Positions 32,151-43,463 of a stretch of 64,000 bases of DNA are shown piece after piece. Positions within the stretch are counted from its first letter, which is position 1; every line of letters begins with the position of its first letter. The notes under the pieces were generated by a model, which saw only the letters and a list, made by a program, of their open reading frames with translations, searched no databases and was not told the origin of the DNA. The translations under genes were made by a program, and so were the position numbers. Origin of the DNA: Ligustrum vulgare (taxonomy: Eukaryota; Streptophyta; Magnoliopsida; Lamiales; Oleaceae); the NCBI GenBank assembly GCA_963555705.1, contig OY743181.1:22634513-22698512 (forward strand), in the 5' to 3' direction.

Positions 32151-34870
32151 AAACCACGAAGTATAATTCTTGTGAAGTCAAGGATCACAAACAAAGAAGA
32201 AGAAATTTATAACAAGTAAATACAATAGCAAGTGGAATTTATGTTCTTGCTATAATCAAAATGATCAATTGATATGTAGGATAAGATGCTAGGAAGACAA
32301 TTTTAGCAATGAGATTGACAAACCACAAATATTTGATAAGGCAAAGATGTAGAGCAAATAAGCACAAGAGTGTAAATCTTCAATGTAGCAATTTAGCAAA
32401 CACTTTGTACTCAATATTGAAGTGGCCTTGAATGGATATAATGTGGATATGTAATAAATCCCCAACAACCCAAATGTGGCAAGGAATGAGTGATCAACAA
32501 TTTCCCAATGTATGGAGCAAGTGATATATGGAATAAAATGTTGATAACACAATCTCAATGATGGGAATTGGATAGCGCCCAAGTAATTAGCAATATATGG
32601 GCATTGAACAACAAAGTACTAATGAGGTATTTTCTTTGGGACAATTTATCAAACACTTTATGCGTACACTTTGGATAATGTAGAAATGGAAGTGTTTGGC
32701 TAATGGAAACCCCCAATAAATGCAATAATCAATATACCCAATATGTAGGAATCAAGAATTACTTACGGGCATATGAAATTTTCCAATTTTTTTTTTCAAT
32801 TTTCATTTTTTTTTGGAATAACAAGAACAACAACAAGAATGTAAACTTGAGCTTTTGCTCGTCTCGAGCAAAATTATCTACTAGTGTAATCAAGTAACGT
32901 GAAATATAGATCAACAATGTTAGATAACTTGCAAATTACTCATGAGTGCAAAATTGTATAATCAATTCAAAAGTAGGATTCCAAATAATGCTACCAAAAA
33001 GAAGTTTAGCTAATCCGATGTTCGATCGATGTGTGTGTGCATAGTCACTTTCAATTGTCAATCAAATTTCGAGAATATTGATGAATAAAGAGGTTTCAAG
33101 TCAAAACTACCACCGTTAGTGGTCAATTCTTTTTCTTTCCCACTCGTAACATTCATCCCCCAATACATATTTTTCTTTCTTCTCCCGGGATGTAATTCTA
33201 GAGGGTACTCTCAAATCACTCTTTTCTTTTTCCACTCTAGTTTGGGTGTGTTTTACCGACAATCTCGACAACCTAGAAATGTGGTGACTCTCCACTAAAT
33301 GAGTGCTTCGACATTCAAGCTTATACTAAGAAATTCAAACCCACTATTAATCTAAAAGCCCTTATGCAAGTACAAATGCATGATTTCTAAAAACTAACGT
33401 GATGAATGCTCGTGTCTTCCCCACTCCCTTAAGCTTTCTAATTGACCCATGTAGCGAGCTTTAGGTCGGCAACTCCCCGATTTTTTAGATAAAAGGGTAC
33501 CAGGTTTCAAAATACCCCTACGGACTTATTAACTCGAGTCAAAAAGGCTACGAAGTGGGGTAGACTTATTAAGCGAATGCAATGATAATGTGCTTTTTTT
33601 TTTTTTTTTTTTTTTTTCAAGTGTGTGTGTGTGTGAGTACCCTACTCATTAAGCTTTCTAATTGACCCATGTAGCGAGCTTTCGGCCGGCAACTCCCAAG
33701 GTTCAAACTTAAGGCACCAAGTTTCAAGATACTCCTACGGGCTTAATTACTCGAGTCAAAAAGGCTTCGAGATAGGGCAATGCAATGCAAAAATTAAAAT
33801 GGGCTTAGAAATTTAGCATATGGTCATTACTTAGCTTATACTTGGCGAAATACACTCCACACAAAAATTTACTTCCACATGCATGAAATCACCACACGTC
33901 TAGGCCGTCTCCTTTACCTGGTCGACAACCCCCAAACTTGTCTTACAATAGGATAAAGAGATTTAGAGTTTTGGAAAACATTTGATAGGTTGATAAAAAT
34001 TAACAATACAAGCTCACAACCTAGTTCTTCTACTCCATTAACCTCATCACCCTTCAAAAATTCCTAAACTTCACCAACAATCAATCATGACTATTGTGCT
34101 CAAGATAAATATGATCTTGCATGGATAAGCATTTTGTAAAAGTAGACACAAGTAGCATATTGGTCATAAATCATGAATCAATAACGATTTTAAACATCTA
34201 AATAATCCTGGCCACGGCAAGGCTATCTAACATGTCAATACACAATAGGGAATCACCCCCAAACTTGAAATGCACATTGTCCTCAATGTGTAAAATAGAA
34301 TCAAAGTAAGAGGAAAGAAGTTACTAGACATCCCAAGAAGTGGTGGGGCACTAATGAGTAGTCTTAGGTATGTGAAACTCTCATCGCAATCACCAACAAT
34401 CCACCCCCAAACTTGTGTTGAAGCCTCCAATCAATTGAACACAAATTTCTCCAATGAGGCATTTCATCGAACACCTTGTGAGCATCCTATGAAAACACAA
34501 AAAAAGAGTAGATAATAAGTGGTGAATGATCCAAAAATTTAAATTACATTCATCATCTCAATTCTAACTCATAAATCCAATGTAATTTGCCCATCCACAT
34601 CACATTAAATCACACTTGAAGATAAAAGACAATATGAACCAAGTGATTTAAAAATGAGTTTTAAGCAAATTTTGACTTTGAAAGTTTGATATGAGTATAT
34701 GTTAGAATTAAATGAGAATGCATTGGAGCTATTTCACACTACCCAACTTGAGGAACATAAAATGTAGAAGATAGAGACTTGGCATAACCAACTTATTTGC
34801 AAGAAAGTAAATAAAATGCAAGAAAGTAAATAATATGCAAAAATAAAAATAAAGCAAGTAAAGGATAGAG
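32150..34870 (-). mobile_element. Non-coding interior of the nested Tat/Athila-type element
   Basis: No gag or pol is present. The sequence holds a 220-bp direct repeat starting AAGCTTTCTAATTGACCCAT at 33431 and 33651, a T tract (33594-33617) with a GT microsatellite, and weaker repeats at 32390-32720. A 3' LTR matching 35906-37674 was not found, so the left end is lost or badly diverged and the limit is approximate. Frames here (32289-32582 minus, 34227-34430 minus) are unrecognised. Confidence 0.5.
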
Positions 34871-35702
34871 AATGGGTTGCCTCCCATTAAGCGCTTATTT
34901 TAAAGTCATTAGCTCGACTCTCCGCATAAGCATTTCATGGCACTCTAAACATAGCTTTTGATGCCTTGCTCATTTTGCTTCTTTTGGCTTTTCCCCACTC
35001 TTCATTGATTCGAAATACTTGCACCTTGCCCCTTCCAATGTCATGGGACTTGCCTATTCCATCCAATTCGAACTCATCAATGTAGACTTGCTCCTCCTCA
35101 AGTGGCTTAATCACAAATTCTATTATTGGACAATCAATGAAGTTGAGAGAATTTGATTTGATCTCTTCCTCATTAATTGCCACTTCTCCAAGTGATTCTT
35201 TTGTGATTAAATCATCATTCTCTTCAAGCTCATCTCCATTTGTTGATGTCTCCTTAGATTGAATGACCGATCCAAAATTTGAATCCATGGGCAACGACAA
35301 GTTTTTCCTATTAATTCCCAAGAGTGGGTTATACCCCCACATTTGGAATCCTTCCCAATACATGGCATCCCCCATAAGCATATCCTCTTCATCCAGATTG
35401 GCAAGTTCATTGTAATACTTTGCAAGTACCTTCTCATTCAATAGTGGAGGACCATCTCCCACAAGAGTGATGTCCTCATCCCAATCATCAGGTACACAAT
35501 CCCCCAAGAGCATGTAACTCACATCCAATGTATCAATAGCTTGTTTTCGGCATTTCAAATATTGTCTAAACCCAATAAGTTTCGACGTAAGCAAACTATT
35601 TCCCGAATACAAGCATTGTCCATTACAATGCATCTTGTAACAAATTTCACAACTTGAATATTCTTCAAGCATGTATTCATCACCCATGTTGAGATTGTTC
35701 AT
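34870..35702 (-). CDS. Orphan ORF of the nested LTR element (255 codons)
   Basis: An intact frame from ATG at 35702 to a stop at 34935, placed where gag would lie, about 180 bp after the primer site. The protein is acidic (many Glu/Asp), with a Cys cluster near residues 18-31 (CEICYKMHCNGQC) that could bind metal, and a basic C-terminus ending KAMFRVP. It is not a gag, protease or RT, and I know it only as a type of uncharacterised protein associated with plant LTR elements. The stop is followed by AAGCGCTTAATGGGAGGCAA, a conserved non-coding word of Tat/Athila-like elements. It is intact over 255 codons in a degraded neighbourhood, so recent insertion or selection is possible. Function unknown. 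Confidence 0.6.
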
Positions 35703-35881
35703 TGCAAATTCTTTCCTATTTTGCCAATGTTAGAATCAAATACACATAGAAAGAAAACCAAACACGAGAAAGATTAGAATAGTGGTGGTTAACCTAAAGC
35801 AACAAAATAAAACATAAAACAAAAATAATTACAAATTGTTAAAACTAAAATTAACTAAAGTAATAATCAAAGTAAAAACAT

Positions 35882-35899
35882 TCCCCGGAAACGGCGCCA
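35882..35899 (-). other. Primer binding site for tRNA-Asp
   Basis: TCCCCGGAAACGGCGCCA on the plus strand equals the 3' end of plant tRNA-Asp with one mismatch. It lies a few bases from the LTR end at 35906. This sets the nested element on the minus strand and groups it with Tat/Athila-type Gypsy elements. Confidence 0.85.
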
Positions 35900-35905
35900 A
35901 AAACT

Positions 35906-37674
35906 TGTTCGCTCAAAATAGTGTACCGCAAGCGCACGGGTCGCGTACAAGTAATAAAGTGGACTTTTTGAGTCCAGGTTGTCGATCCCACGAGGAATGT
36001 TTACTTTAGATTATACAACTTTAATTAATTTAATTCTAACAATAAAAGAAACACACAATTAAAAGATGGATTTTGGAAAATAACTAAAAATCTACTAAAG
36101 ATGGAAATATAAAAAATAACACTTGAAAATCTTTAAGGAAAACGTGGTTGGGATTCATGGTTTCATTTAACCGTCGCCTAATTAATTTCTCAACATGCAA
36201 ATTAACAAATTACTCATTTACAATGTTAGACCCGATTTTCCAAGTTTAGCCAATTACCTCTCTCGAGTGAAATCAACCCTAATCAATTGGTCTAACCTAC
36301 TATATCTCTATGTCGATTAATGCCCAATCAATTGCATTAACTCTTTGTGAAAATAGCTCAATGGATCATCTAGGGTTTAAGGTATATCTCTATCCTTAAC
36401 AAGAACCTAGAGCATTTGTTATTTGGTCTAAAATGCATAATATCTCTCGATTATCATACACTTCACAAAACACATATTTGGTGATCAAACAAACACATGT
36501 AATAATCTCAATAACAAACACACATGAAATAAGCATTTAATCAAATAGCAAATATTAAAATTAATCCAAGCTAGGTTAAATTCATTCCATAAATCCCAAC
36601 ATTAAAATTTAGCTAAACATGTTGGAAGAAAATAAAAATAACATTAAGCAGTAGAAATAAAACCAAGATTTGAAAATTGTGGAAATTGCATCAAGGTCCT
36701 TCAACTATCAAGTTGTTGCATTTCAGTCCCTTATCTTCCAGCTTTTTGCAAATCAGTCCAGCAGCACCAGCAATTCCAGCAATTCCAGCAAATCAGCAAC
36801 AGCAAGCAACCAGCAGCATTTCCAGCAGCCTTCTCCAGCAAATCAGCAACAGCAACCAGCAGCATTTCCAGCACAGCACCAGCAGATTTCCAGCACAGCA
36901 ACAGCACCAGCAGATTTCCAGCACAGCAACAGCACCAGCACAGCACCAGCACCAGCACAGCAGATTTCCAGCAGCTCCTTCAGCTTGCTATCGCACCAGC
37001 AGCAGCAGCAGGTTAGCAGCAACCAGCTGCAGTAAGCTCCAAAGAAAAGAAAAAGAAAAGACAAAGAAAAGAAAAAAAAAGAAAAGAAGAGGAAGAAAAA
37101 CGCAGCTGCTCCAGAATAGGAATGAAGAAGAAGACTCCTCTCCCCAGCTGCTGCTGCCCTAATCAGATTTTATCAAGTGGAAGTTCCGAAAATTGCATCC
37201 TTGATCCTTGAGGTTTGGAAGTTGAGCAAAACAGTCCCCAAACTCTATTTTTCTCTTAATTGATGTGTCCAAGCACAAAAATATGTGGAAAAGTGAGAAA
37301 ACAGATTTTAAAATGTTTCCAAGCCCCTCAACTTCGATTTTGCAGCCCAAGTCCTCAACTTTTGACACTTGTGCACTTTGGTCCCCAACTTTATTGTGAT
37401 TTTCTCCTTGAATTTGAGTAGTAAACCTTGGTCCTCAACTTTTTGGCATGTTGCAATTTAGTCCACAAACTTTTGATTTCTTTCAATTTGGTCCTTGAAC
37501 ATCGAAATTGCTCTTCTTTTAGCTCAATTGCTCTTCAATCTTGTCTATTTTCTTTCCAATTGAGTTTGTACCTAATTGTACAAGATAAACACAATTTATA
37601 AGTAGATATTTGCTCAATTTGTCAATTAAAGTGCTAATTTAAAGGCAAAATAAGTGTGTAAAACACACTTATCA
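35906..37674 (-). repeat. 5' LTR of the nested Tat/Athila-type element
   Basis: On the minus strand it begins TGATAAGTGTGTTTTACACA and ends GAGCGAACA, giving TG...CA ends and about 1.77 kb. It holds a CAG-rich tract (36755-37030). The segment around 36605-36730 also occurs in CACTA 1. The right flank ATAGG (37675-37679) is the expected target duplication, but its partner was not found. Gln/Ser-rich and Cys-rich frames over the CAG tract are low-complexity. Confidence 0.8.
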
Positions 37675-37698
37675 ATAGGTTTACCAAATTAGAGCTAA

Positions 37699-37710
37699 GC
37701 TCTGATACCA
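37699..37710 (-). other. Primer binding site for initiator tRNA-Met (Gypsy)
   Basis: GCTCTGATACCA on the plus strand is the complement of the standard TGGTATCAGAGC site. It lies two bases from the right LTR of the Gypsy element. Confidence 0.9.
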
Positions 37711-37712
37711 AA

Positions 37713-38751
37713 TGATGCGAACCCCTTCGGTATATAGACCGAAAATTCTCACAACAATTTAATACAAAACCCAAGAAAGCTAATAAGGTAAAATAAGGAA
37801 TAAAACACTTTAACCCAAGTTTAAATCTAACCCAAAACTCAAAGGTTAACAAACCCTAGGCCAATGGGTATCAATTAAACAATTTTCAAGGTGGCGGAAA
37901 TAAACAAAAACACGGTATATAGACCGAAAATTCCCACAACAATTTAATACAAAACCCAAGAAAGCTAATAAGGTAAAATAAGGAATAAAATACCTTAACC
38001 CAAGTTTAAATCTAACCCAAAATTCAAAGGTTAACAAACCCTAGCCCAATGGGTATCAATTAAACAAATTCCAAGGTGGCGGAAATAAACAACAACACAA
38101 GAATACAAATACTCAAGATATAGTTGATTAATTTCCTAAGAAATACAAGATCAAGAACAAGGGTTTACCTCACCCATGAGGGACTGTCTCAAGAGCTTTG
38201 CAATGAACATCCAAAGTTAATTAAGGTTTGAAAAGAAAAGAGTATTTAAGGTACAAAAATGGGTAAAAAATGTAAATTCAAAAATTGCAAGAAAAACCCC
38301 GTTTTTGTGAAACGTGTGTTTCGGTCGATCACAGGTCAACCGAAATGGGACTTTCGGTCGACCAACCCTCAGTCGAACGCGACTGAGGCTGCCTTCAAAT
38401 TCTCTGCAGAGTTTCGGTCGACCGGAATGACTTTCGGTCGACTGAAATTGACTGAGTCCAATTTCTCCTTAATTTTGGCTCCAACTTGATTCTTGGCTTG
38501 TTTTTCTTGACTTTAATTACTTGTTTAGCCTCGAATCTTGAACCTCGTCGCGGTCGAATCTCGTCATGGGTCTCACGGGCTCGCACATCAAGGTATGACT
38601 TTATTGGTTCTCATCATCCCCTCCCTCTTGAAAAGGATTCGACCTCGAATCTTGTTTGAATGCACTATCGTGAAACTCCTTGAACTTTGATCTTGTAACA
38701 TTGTGGGTCACATGTTCGTGCAATAAAGTTGGACCTTCGCGATTCTCATCA
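37713..38751 (-). repeat. 5' LTR of the Gypsy element with internal 185-bp duplication
   Basis: 1039 bp against 853 bp in the partner LTR. The excess is a tandem copy: GGTATATAGACCGAAAATTC starts at 37729 and again at 37914, and both copies continue in parallel. The rest aligns with the left LTR, including the TTTCGGTCGACCG palindrome cluster at 38320-38455. Confidence 0.92.
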
Positions 38752-38756
38752 CTACT

Positions 38757-39175
38757 GTAGCTAAAATGTCACTTCTCGACACTATTATATTCTATGTTAG
38801 TGCCCTCTTCCTTGTACACGGGCACACACTAATTTCCAACATATTTGGTTGCATGGAAGTGGAATTGGAAAATATTTGAATGCAAACTTTTGACAATATT
38901 CATGCTGGTCTGATAAGCTGTTATTTTCTTTTGGTTAGATTAATAATGATAACTATATCTTGTAACTTAGATAATACATTTAGTGGATAAATTTTGAGCA
39001 TGGCATCGATTACTGGTGCTTTTGGGATTGGCTTACCTCGGAATGAGAAGGCACTTGCATCAGCGGTACAACCTCTTGCACATTGGAAGAAGCCAAGGCA
39101 AGAAATACGAGACCGGAGAGTTCTCATATTGAACAGTTGATGGAACGTGCAATCATCCTTTCGATGATCTTGTAG
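38757..39175 (+). other. CACTA 3 interior, between the Gypsy element and the exons
   Basis: Unique-looking sequence without a recognised product. A 100-codon frame on the minus strand (38921-39223) overlaps the plus-strand exon and is taken as a shadow. Confidence 0.35.
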
Positions 39176-40168
39176 GAAGCCAAGGTACCTTTTTTGGTCG
39201 GAACATGCTTCCAGCAACTTCATGTTATGGGGTAAGATTCACACCAAATTGAAGGCATTTCTTATACTTGTCTATGAAGTATTTTTGACGTAGTTAGGCA
39301 TCATGATAAACTAAAAATTCAATATGCCCAAGATATATATGATTATAAGCGTTTAGGCATCTTGATAGACTTGAACTTCAATAAGCTAAATTATGTTCCC
39401 ATTGGCTTTGCATGTTAATGTAGCAGCAACCCAAGACTATCTTTTCTCTTTCAATGGGAATTTTCTTGGATTACTCTACAATATTTTCCATGGTAAGATC
39501 TTATATTTAACTTCTTCTTTTTTCTTTTCATAAAACTCTTATGTAATTGATTTGCATGATCTACCTTGATAGCAGTTTAAGTGGTTTACGGTGTACTAGA
39601 TTTTGGGTTTAGCTCTCATCATTATTTTTTCTATAAAAAATGTGGGCCTCGGATCATCAATTTAATTTTTTGACAAAATGCTTTGGTAGGTATGTGATAT
39701 TTGAAAGATTTGGGTATTTGGTTTTGAACTGTCCTTCATTTTTTTTCAACCTGTTTATCCATTAAAGAAATTGTTTATATTATATTCCAAGTTTCATAGT
39801 GTGATAATCAAAAAATGTTGATTTTATATTAATCAGCTTCAGGGGGGACAGAGCCCTTCGATGCTGATGAGTGGAACACTGATTTCGACTCCTCATGGTA
39901 TGAGATTCCAAAACTCAGAATTGTACACATGGCCTTATGCTACTTCATTTTATTGTATGTATCATGATATGCAAGATGAATTTTACAAAAACAAAAAATT
40001 ACTTTACATGGCAATACTTGATGCCATATTATTTCTTGATATACTTTTGATTTGCATAGACTCTAAGTTTATTAATTATACCATATAATTGTTGTGATCG
40101 GCAGGGAGTTGATTATTTCAAGGATAGCTGAATTATATGTCAAGGAAGTAAACTTGGATATGGATTGA
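39176..40168 (+). pseudogene. 3' part of an unidentified multi-exon gene carried by CACTA 3
   Basis: Four candidate exons with AG/GT borders keep one open reading phase: about 39176-39231 (ending NFMLW), 39424-39492 (DYLFSFNGNFLGLLYNIFH), 39843-39897 ([16 protein letters not shown]) and 40105-40168 (ELIISRIAELYVKEVNLDMD, stop). Introns are 192, 350 and 207 bp. The consistent phase over three introns argues for a real former gene. I do not recognise the product. It lies just inside the right subterminal array, so it is probably a host gene end captured by the transposon. The preceding exon is uncertain, and a short ATG frame at 39000 (MASITGAFGIGLPRN) is one candidate. Confidence 0.5.
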
Positions 40169-40387
40169 ATATTTTGTAATAATTTAATCGGTTTTATGAA
40201 GTAAAAGTCTATACTTTGTAATGTTGTTATTAAATCCATGTAAAACTTTATTATACATAGATTAATATTACATTTTTGTTTTGTTCTATTTGGTTACGAA
40301 ATTATTACAATTTTGTTTTGTTTAGTAATTATTATAGGTTTAATCATGATGAAATAAATAATTTAAAAAAAAAAAATTAAATTCACT

Positions 40388-40585
40388 TTTACGGCGTGCG
40401 GTTGCACGCCGTAAAAACATGTAAATTTTTATGGCGTGTGCTTGCACGCAGCAAAAAATAACTTTTTTACGGCATGCGCACTTGCACGCCATAAATGCTT
40501 TAGTGTTTACAGCGTGCATCAGTGCACGTCGTAACCATTTACGGCATGACCTTTTACGACGTGCAATGCACGCCGTAAAAGGTTC
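40388..40585. repeat. Right subterminal array of CACTA 3
   Basis: Five to six units such as TTTTACGGCGTGC...GCACGCCGTAAA, matching the left array at 25505-25805. It runs into TTTGTTGTAGTG at 40587-40598. Confidence 0.85.
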
Positions 40586-40598
40586 ATTTGTTGTAGTG

Positions 40599-42019
40599 AC
40601 GCTTGACAATTTTTGAATCATATTCATATGAAATTAGGTTGATATACCTAAATTGTCCTTACTAAAAAAATGAATTTTAATACTATTAATTAAAGTTTAA
40701 TAAGTTCCCATAATGATAAGTTAGTACTTAAAAAATATGTTAGACCTAAATATTTGCTTTTTATGATTTAAATGGAACATAGCTAAAAAATAATTACATA
40801 GTCATTATAGAGGTGTCAAGACGGGCTGATTGACCAGACTCATGAAAATCGGCCCGAATCCGAGCGGACTGTTCATGGTCAAGAAGATGTTCGCAGGCCG
40901 TGGTTAACCCATTGACCCGTGAAATAATTAAAAAAAATTATTAAATATGCTAATATTGAAAATCTCTCTTCTACAACTTCTAAATTTAAATCTTATTTAA
41001 TTAATTTGCTTGTGGATTAAATTAAATTCTCTATATTGTTTAATTTTTGTTGAATAATAGGAGGGAGGAAAAACAAATAAACTATCCAGCACTTCATAGG
41101 AGGGGGAAAAACAAATAAAAAGAATAAACTATCTGGCACTTCACTTCTTTGTCTAAAAAAAAAAATGTTTTAAATTCTTTCAAAACCACTAGAGTTCATT
41201 TATCAAGACATTTTTTGAAATATAACAACAAGAATTTTCACTTATTTTTTTTTTTTTTGTAATGTTGATATTGAATTCATTAAAACTTTATTTTAGGCTT
41301 AGTTCTAAGTTAGGATCATTCTAAAAAAAAAAAAAACTTTATTCTAGACTTAATACCAAACAAAGATAATTCTCCACCACCAAAAAAAAAAAAAAAAAAA
41401 AAAAATTATTTTAAACTTAGTTCCAAGTTAGGATAATTCTTTAAAAAAAAAAAATTCTAAAACACATTTTCCGCATTTTGAATACTTTTTGTTGAAATAC
41501 ACTTAAAATGCCCAAAACAAGGTTTTGAGCATTTTGCGTTTTGTGTACAATTTTTTTTTTTTCTTTCAAAATAAGTTTTCGAAAATTCTAAAGAGAACGC
41601 GTTTTTAGTATTTTCAAAAATAAAAACAGAAAAACGGCCTCAAAATAGTAAAGAGAACATGACCTTATATTCTAATATTCATTTTGGTAAATTTCTACAA
41701 TTTCAAACTGCTTTGTTATAGAGTTATTCTAATATTCATTTTGGTCATTTTCTACAATTTCAACCTACTTTGTTATAGGGTTTCCATGACATCCTACTGC
41801 GGTTACAAGTTTATTTTATTTTATTTATTTTTTTAGCACAAGATGACCGTATATTATATTATTATTAGGGGTTTTTAGTTAAATTAGTTTGGTAAACAAT
41901 AACTTTAGTAAAATAGATCAATCCGTTGAAATGTCAAAATTACCCTTAATAAAAAGGATTGTTTATTTTGCAAGATATATCCTCAAACTTAATTAGGTTG
42001 ATTCAATTCAGAGCTTCTG
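40599..42019. repeat. Intergenic with tandem repeats and a hAT-like end
   Basis: TAGAGGTGTCAAGACGGGC near 40811 resembles a hAT-type end, but no partner is seen. GGAGGAAAAACAAATAAACTATC is repeated near 41046 and, expanded, near 41099. A roughly 75-bp unit (ACTTTATT...CTTAGTTC(T/C)AAGTTAGGAT with A tract) is repeated three times at 41285-41450. A 57-bp unit (TTCTAATATTCATTTTGGT...CTTTGTTATAG) is repeated twice at 41668-41780. No gene seen. Confidence 0.6.
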
Positions 42020-42403
42020 ATTATATTTATATTTTTTTTAATCTTTTAAGTTCTTCTAAAAATGTTCTATATTGTGATAATTTTTCAAAAGATTTAGGAT
42101 GATCTTTTTTAGTTATATATATCCTAACGTTATTCCTTCTTAAACCTCGTCTTCTGTATCTTCGTATTCTTCTATAATTTTATGAACCGTATTTATATTT
42201 TTTGCTGTTTCAACAGAATTAAATTCTATTTTATTTAGGATAGCATAGTCAATATCTTCGTATATCTCTTTTAATTTAGATTGTCCAACAGAATGTATAT
42301 TTTTAGATTTTTCAACAATAGCTAATAAAAATAAAATTTCTTTGTTTTCTAAATATAGTTTATGATCACAGTTATTAGAAGTTGATGCTTCTGAAGTATC
42401 CAT
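42020..42403 (-). pseudogene. Viral small ORFs at the far end (unknown)
   Basis: An 87-codon frame (42140-42403) starting MDTSEAST, rich in Lys/Glu/Ile and ending in an acidic tail, overlaps a second open stretch in another frame (about 42020-42180, containing DHPKSFEKLSQYRTFLEEL). Neither is recognised. Codon use matches the rest of the virus (A-ending), which is why they are assigned to it. Sequence similarity to the virus appears to stop near 42020. Confidence 0.45.
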
Positions 42404-42449
42404 AAATTATCAGGTTGATAAATTATTATAAATTTTTTTGGTATAAGTA

Positions 42450-42880
42450 CATTCTTTGATCTAGTAAAATACAATAATCTGCAATATATTATTCGTATTT
42501 TTCTAAAAGTTTATTATATTCTTCAGAAGATATGTTTTCATTTTTCATTTGATGTTTAATATCTTCCATTTTATCTTTCAATTTTTCTATAAGGTCATCT
42601 AGTCCTTCGATTGTATACCCTGACATTAGGTTTGGACTGTATTTGTCATAATTTTATTTTCTAAATTTATTTTAAACAGTAATATATCAGAATAATCTAT
42701 AATATATTGATCATGATTTTCTGAAAGTATATAATATTGTTCAGATGATTCATTCATATCTATTAATTGAGATATAATGTTATCAATTTTTTTCATTATT
42801 TTTTCTAACAAATTGTCTAATCCTTTAATAGTATATCCATGCATTATAAACACAGAGATAAATAATTTATAAAGTTTCAA
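42450..42880 (-). pseudogene. Two tandem related small viral ORFs
   Basis: The frame at 42626-42880 contains MHGYTIKGLDNLLEKI. The following stretch (about 42450-42625) starts MSGYTIEGLDDLIEKL and runs in parallel, including SSEQYYILSE against SSEEYNKLLE and YIIDYSDILL against YIADYCILL. They are diverged copies of one gene of roughly 65 residues, the second with an internal stop. Predicted helical and charged. No known function. They lie between the promoter and the point where the circular genome would rejoin the primer site. Confidence 0.6.
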
Positions 42881-43120
42881 GTAATTTTTAAAATTCTATC
42901 AGTGTTTGATAATTGATAATATCTATATCAGCCATGATATCAATACTTGGTTCAAATGGTATATTATATTTTGAAACATTTTTCTTTCTTTTTTCTAATT
43001 TATCAATTATATCTTGAATATCTTATATTAATATAGATCTTATAGTACCTTTAACAAAGTTTTCTATCAAATTTTCTTTAAAACTTTTTAATATCTCTTG
43101 TAATGCATATAAAGTTGCTT

Positions 43121-43463
43121 TTAGTATCCTATTTTATCAATATCATTTCCATATTCAATTCTTTTTTTATTTTTAAAATTATTTTTAACTGTATATGGAC
43201 CTCTCTTATATCTGGGTTTTCTTATGATGTAATTTTTTTCATTCATGATATCAAAATTTTCAAAAACTAGTAAAGAAAGATTCATCTCTTCCATCACTGC
43301 CATAATTTATTATAGGATCATAATGATTATCGCTACTAAACACATATCCTAAATATAATTCATTATTTATTTCAGTATTATCACTATCAAGCCAAAAGTA
43401 AATGATTGATTTTGTAATTTCTATCCCTAATAATTCTTTTAATTTAGGAAAAATAGCTAACAA
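43121..43463 (-). pseudogene. Viral small ORF, frameshifted, unknown
   Basis: Two overlapping frames (43260-43463 and 43121-43303) look like one gene broken by a shift. The first holds an acidic Asp/Asn/Tyr-rich stretch, the second a basic stretch KKNYIIRKPRYKRGPYTVK-like. Not recognised. Confidence 0.4.

Larger units (their letters stand above)
27399..38751 (-). mobile_element. Gypsy LTR retrotransposon, minus strand, TSD CTACT
   Basis: Both LTRs start TGATGCGAACC and end TCATCA on the plus strand. The five bases CTACT flank the whole element (27394-27398 and 38752-38756). The tRNA-Met primer site complement GCTCTGATACCA (37699-37710) lies two bases from the right LTR, so transcription ran on the minus strand. 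Inside are a gag N-terminus, a protease, a broken integrase and no reverse transcriptase, plus two nested elements. It is inserted in CACTA 3 and is non-autonomous. Confidence 0.93.
25500..40598. mobile_element. CACTA transposon 3, split by a Gypsy element
   Basis: The right end reads TTTGTTGTAGTG at 40587-40598, and both flanks hold subterminal repeats of one type: TTTACGGCGTGC...GCACGCCGTAAA near 25510-25800 and again at 40388-40585. The left terminus CACTACAAC cannot be found and may be lost, so the left limit is approximate. Without the nested Gypsy the element would be about 3.8 kb. It carries host-like exons but no transposase. Its subterminal motif differs from that of the two other CACTA elements, so it is a separate subfamily. 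Confidence 0.7.

Noticed and set aside
36670..37162. Gln/Ser-rich and Cys-rich frames on both strands
   Set aside because: Low-complexity CAG tract inside an LTR, open in several frames at once.
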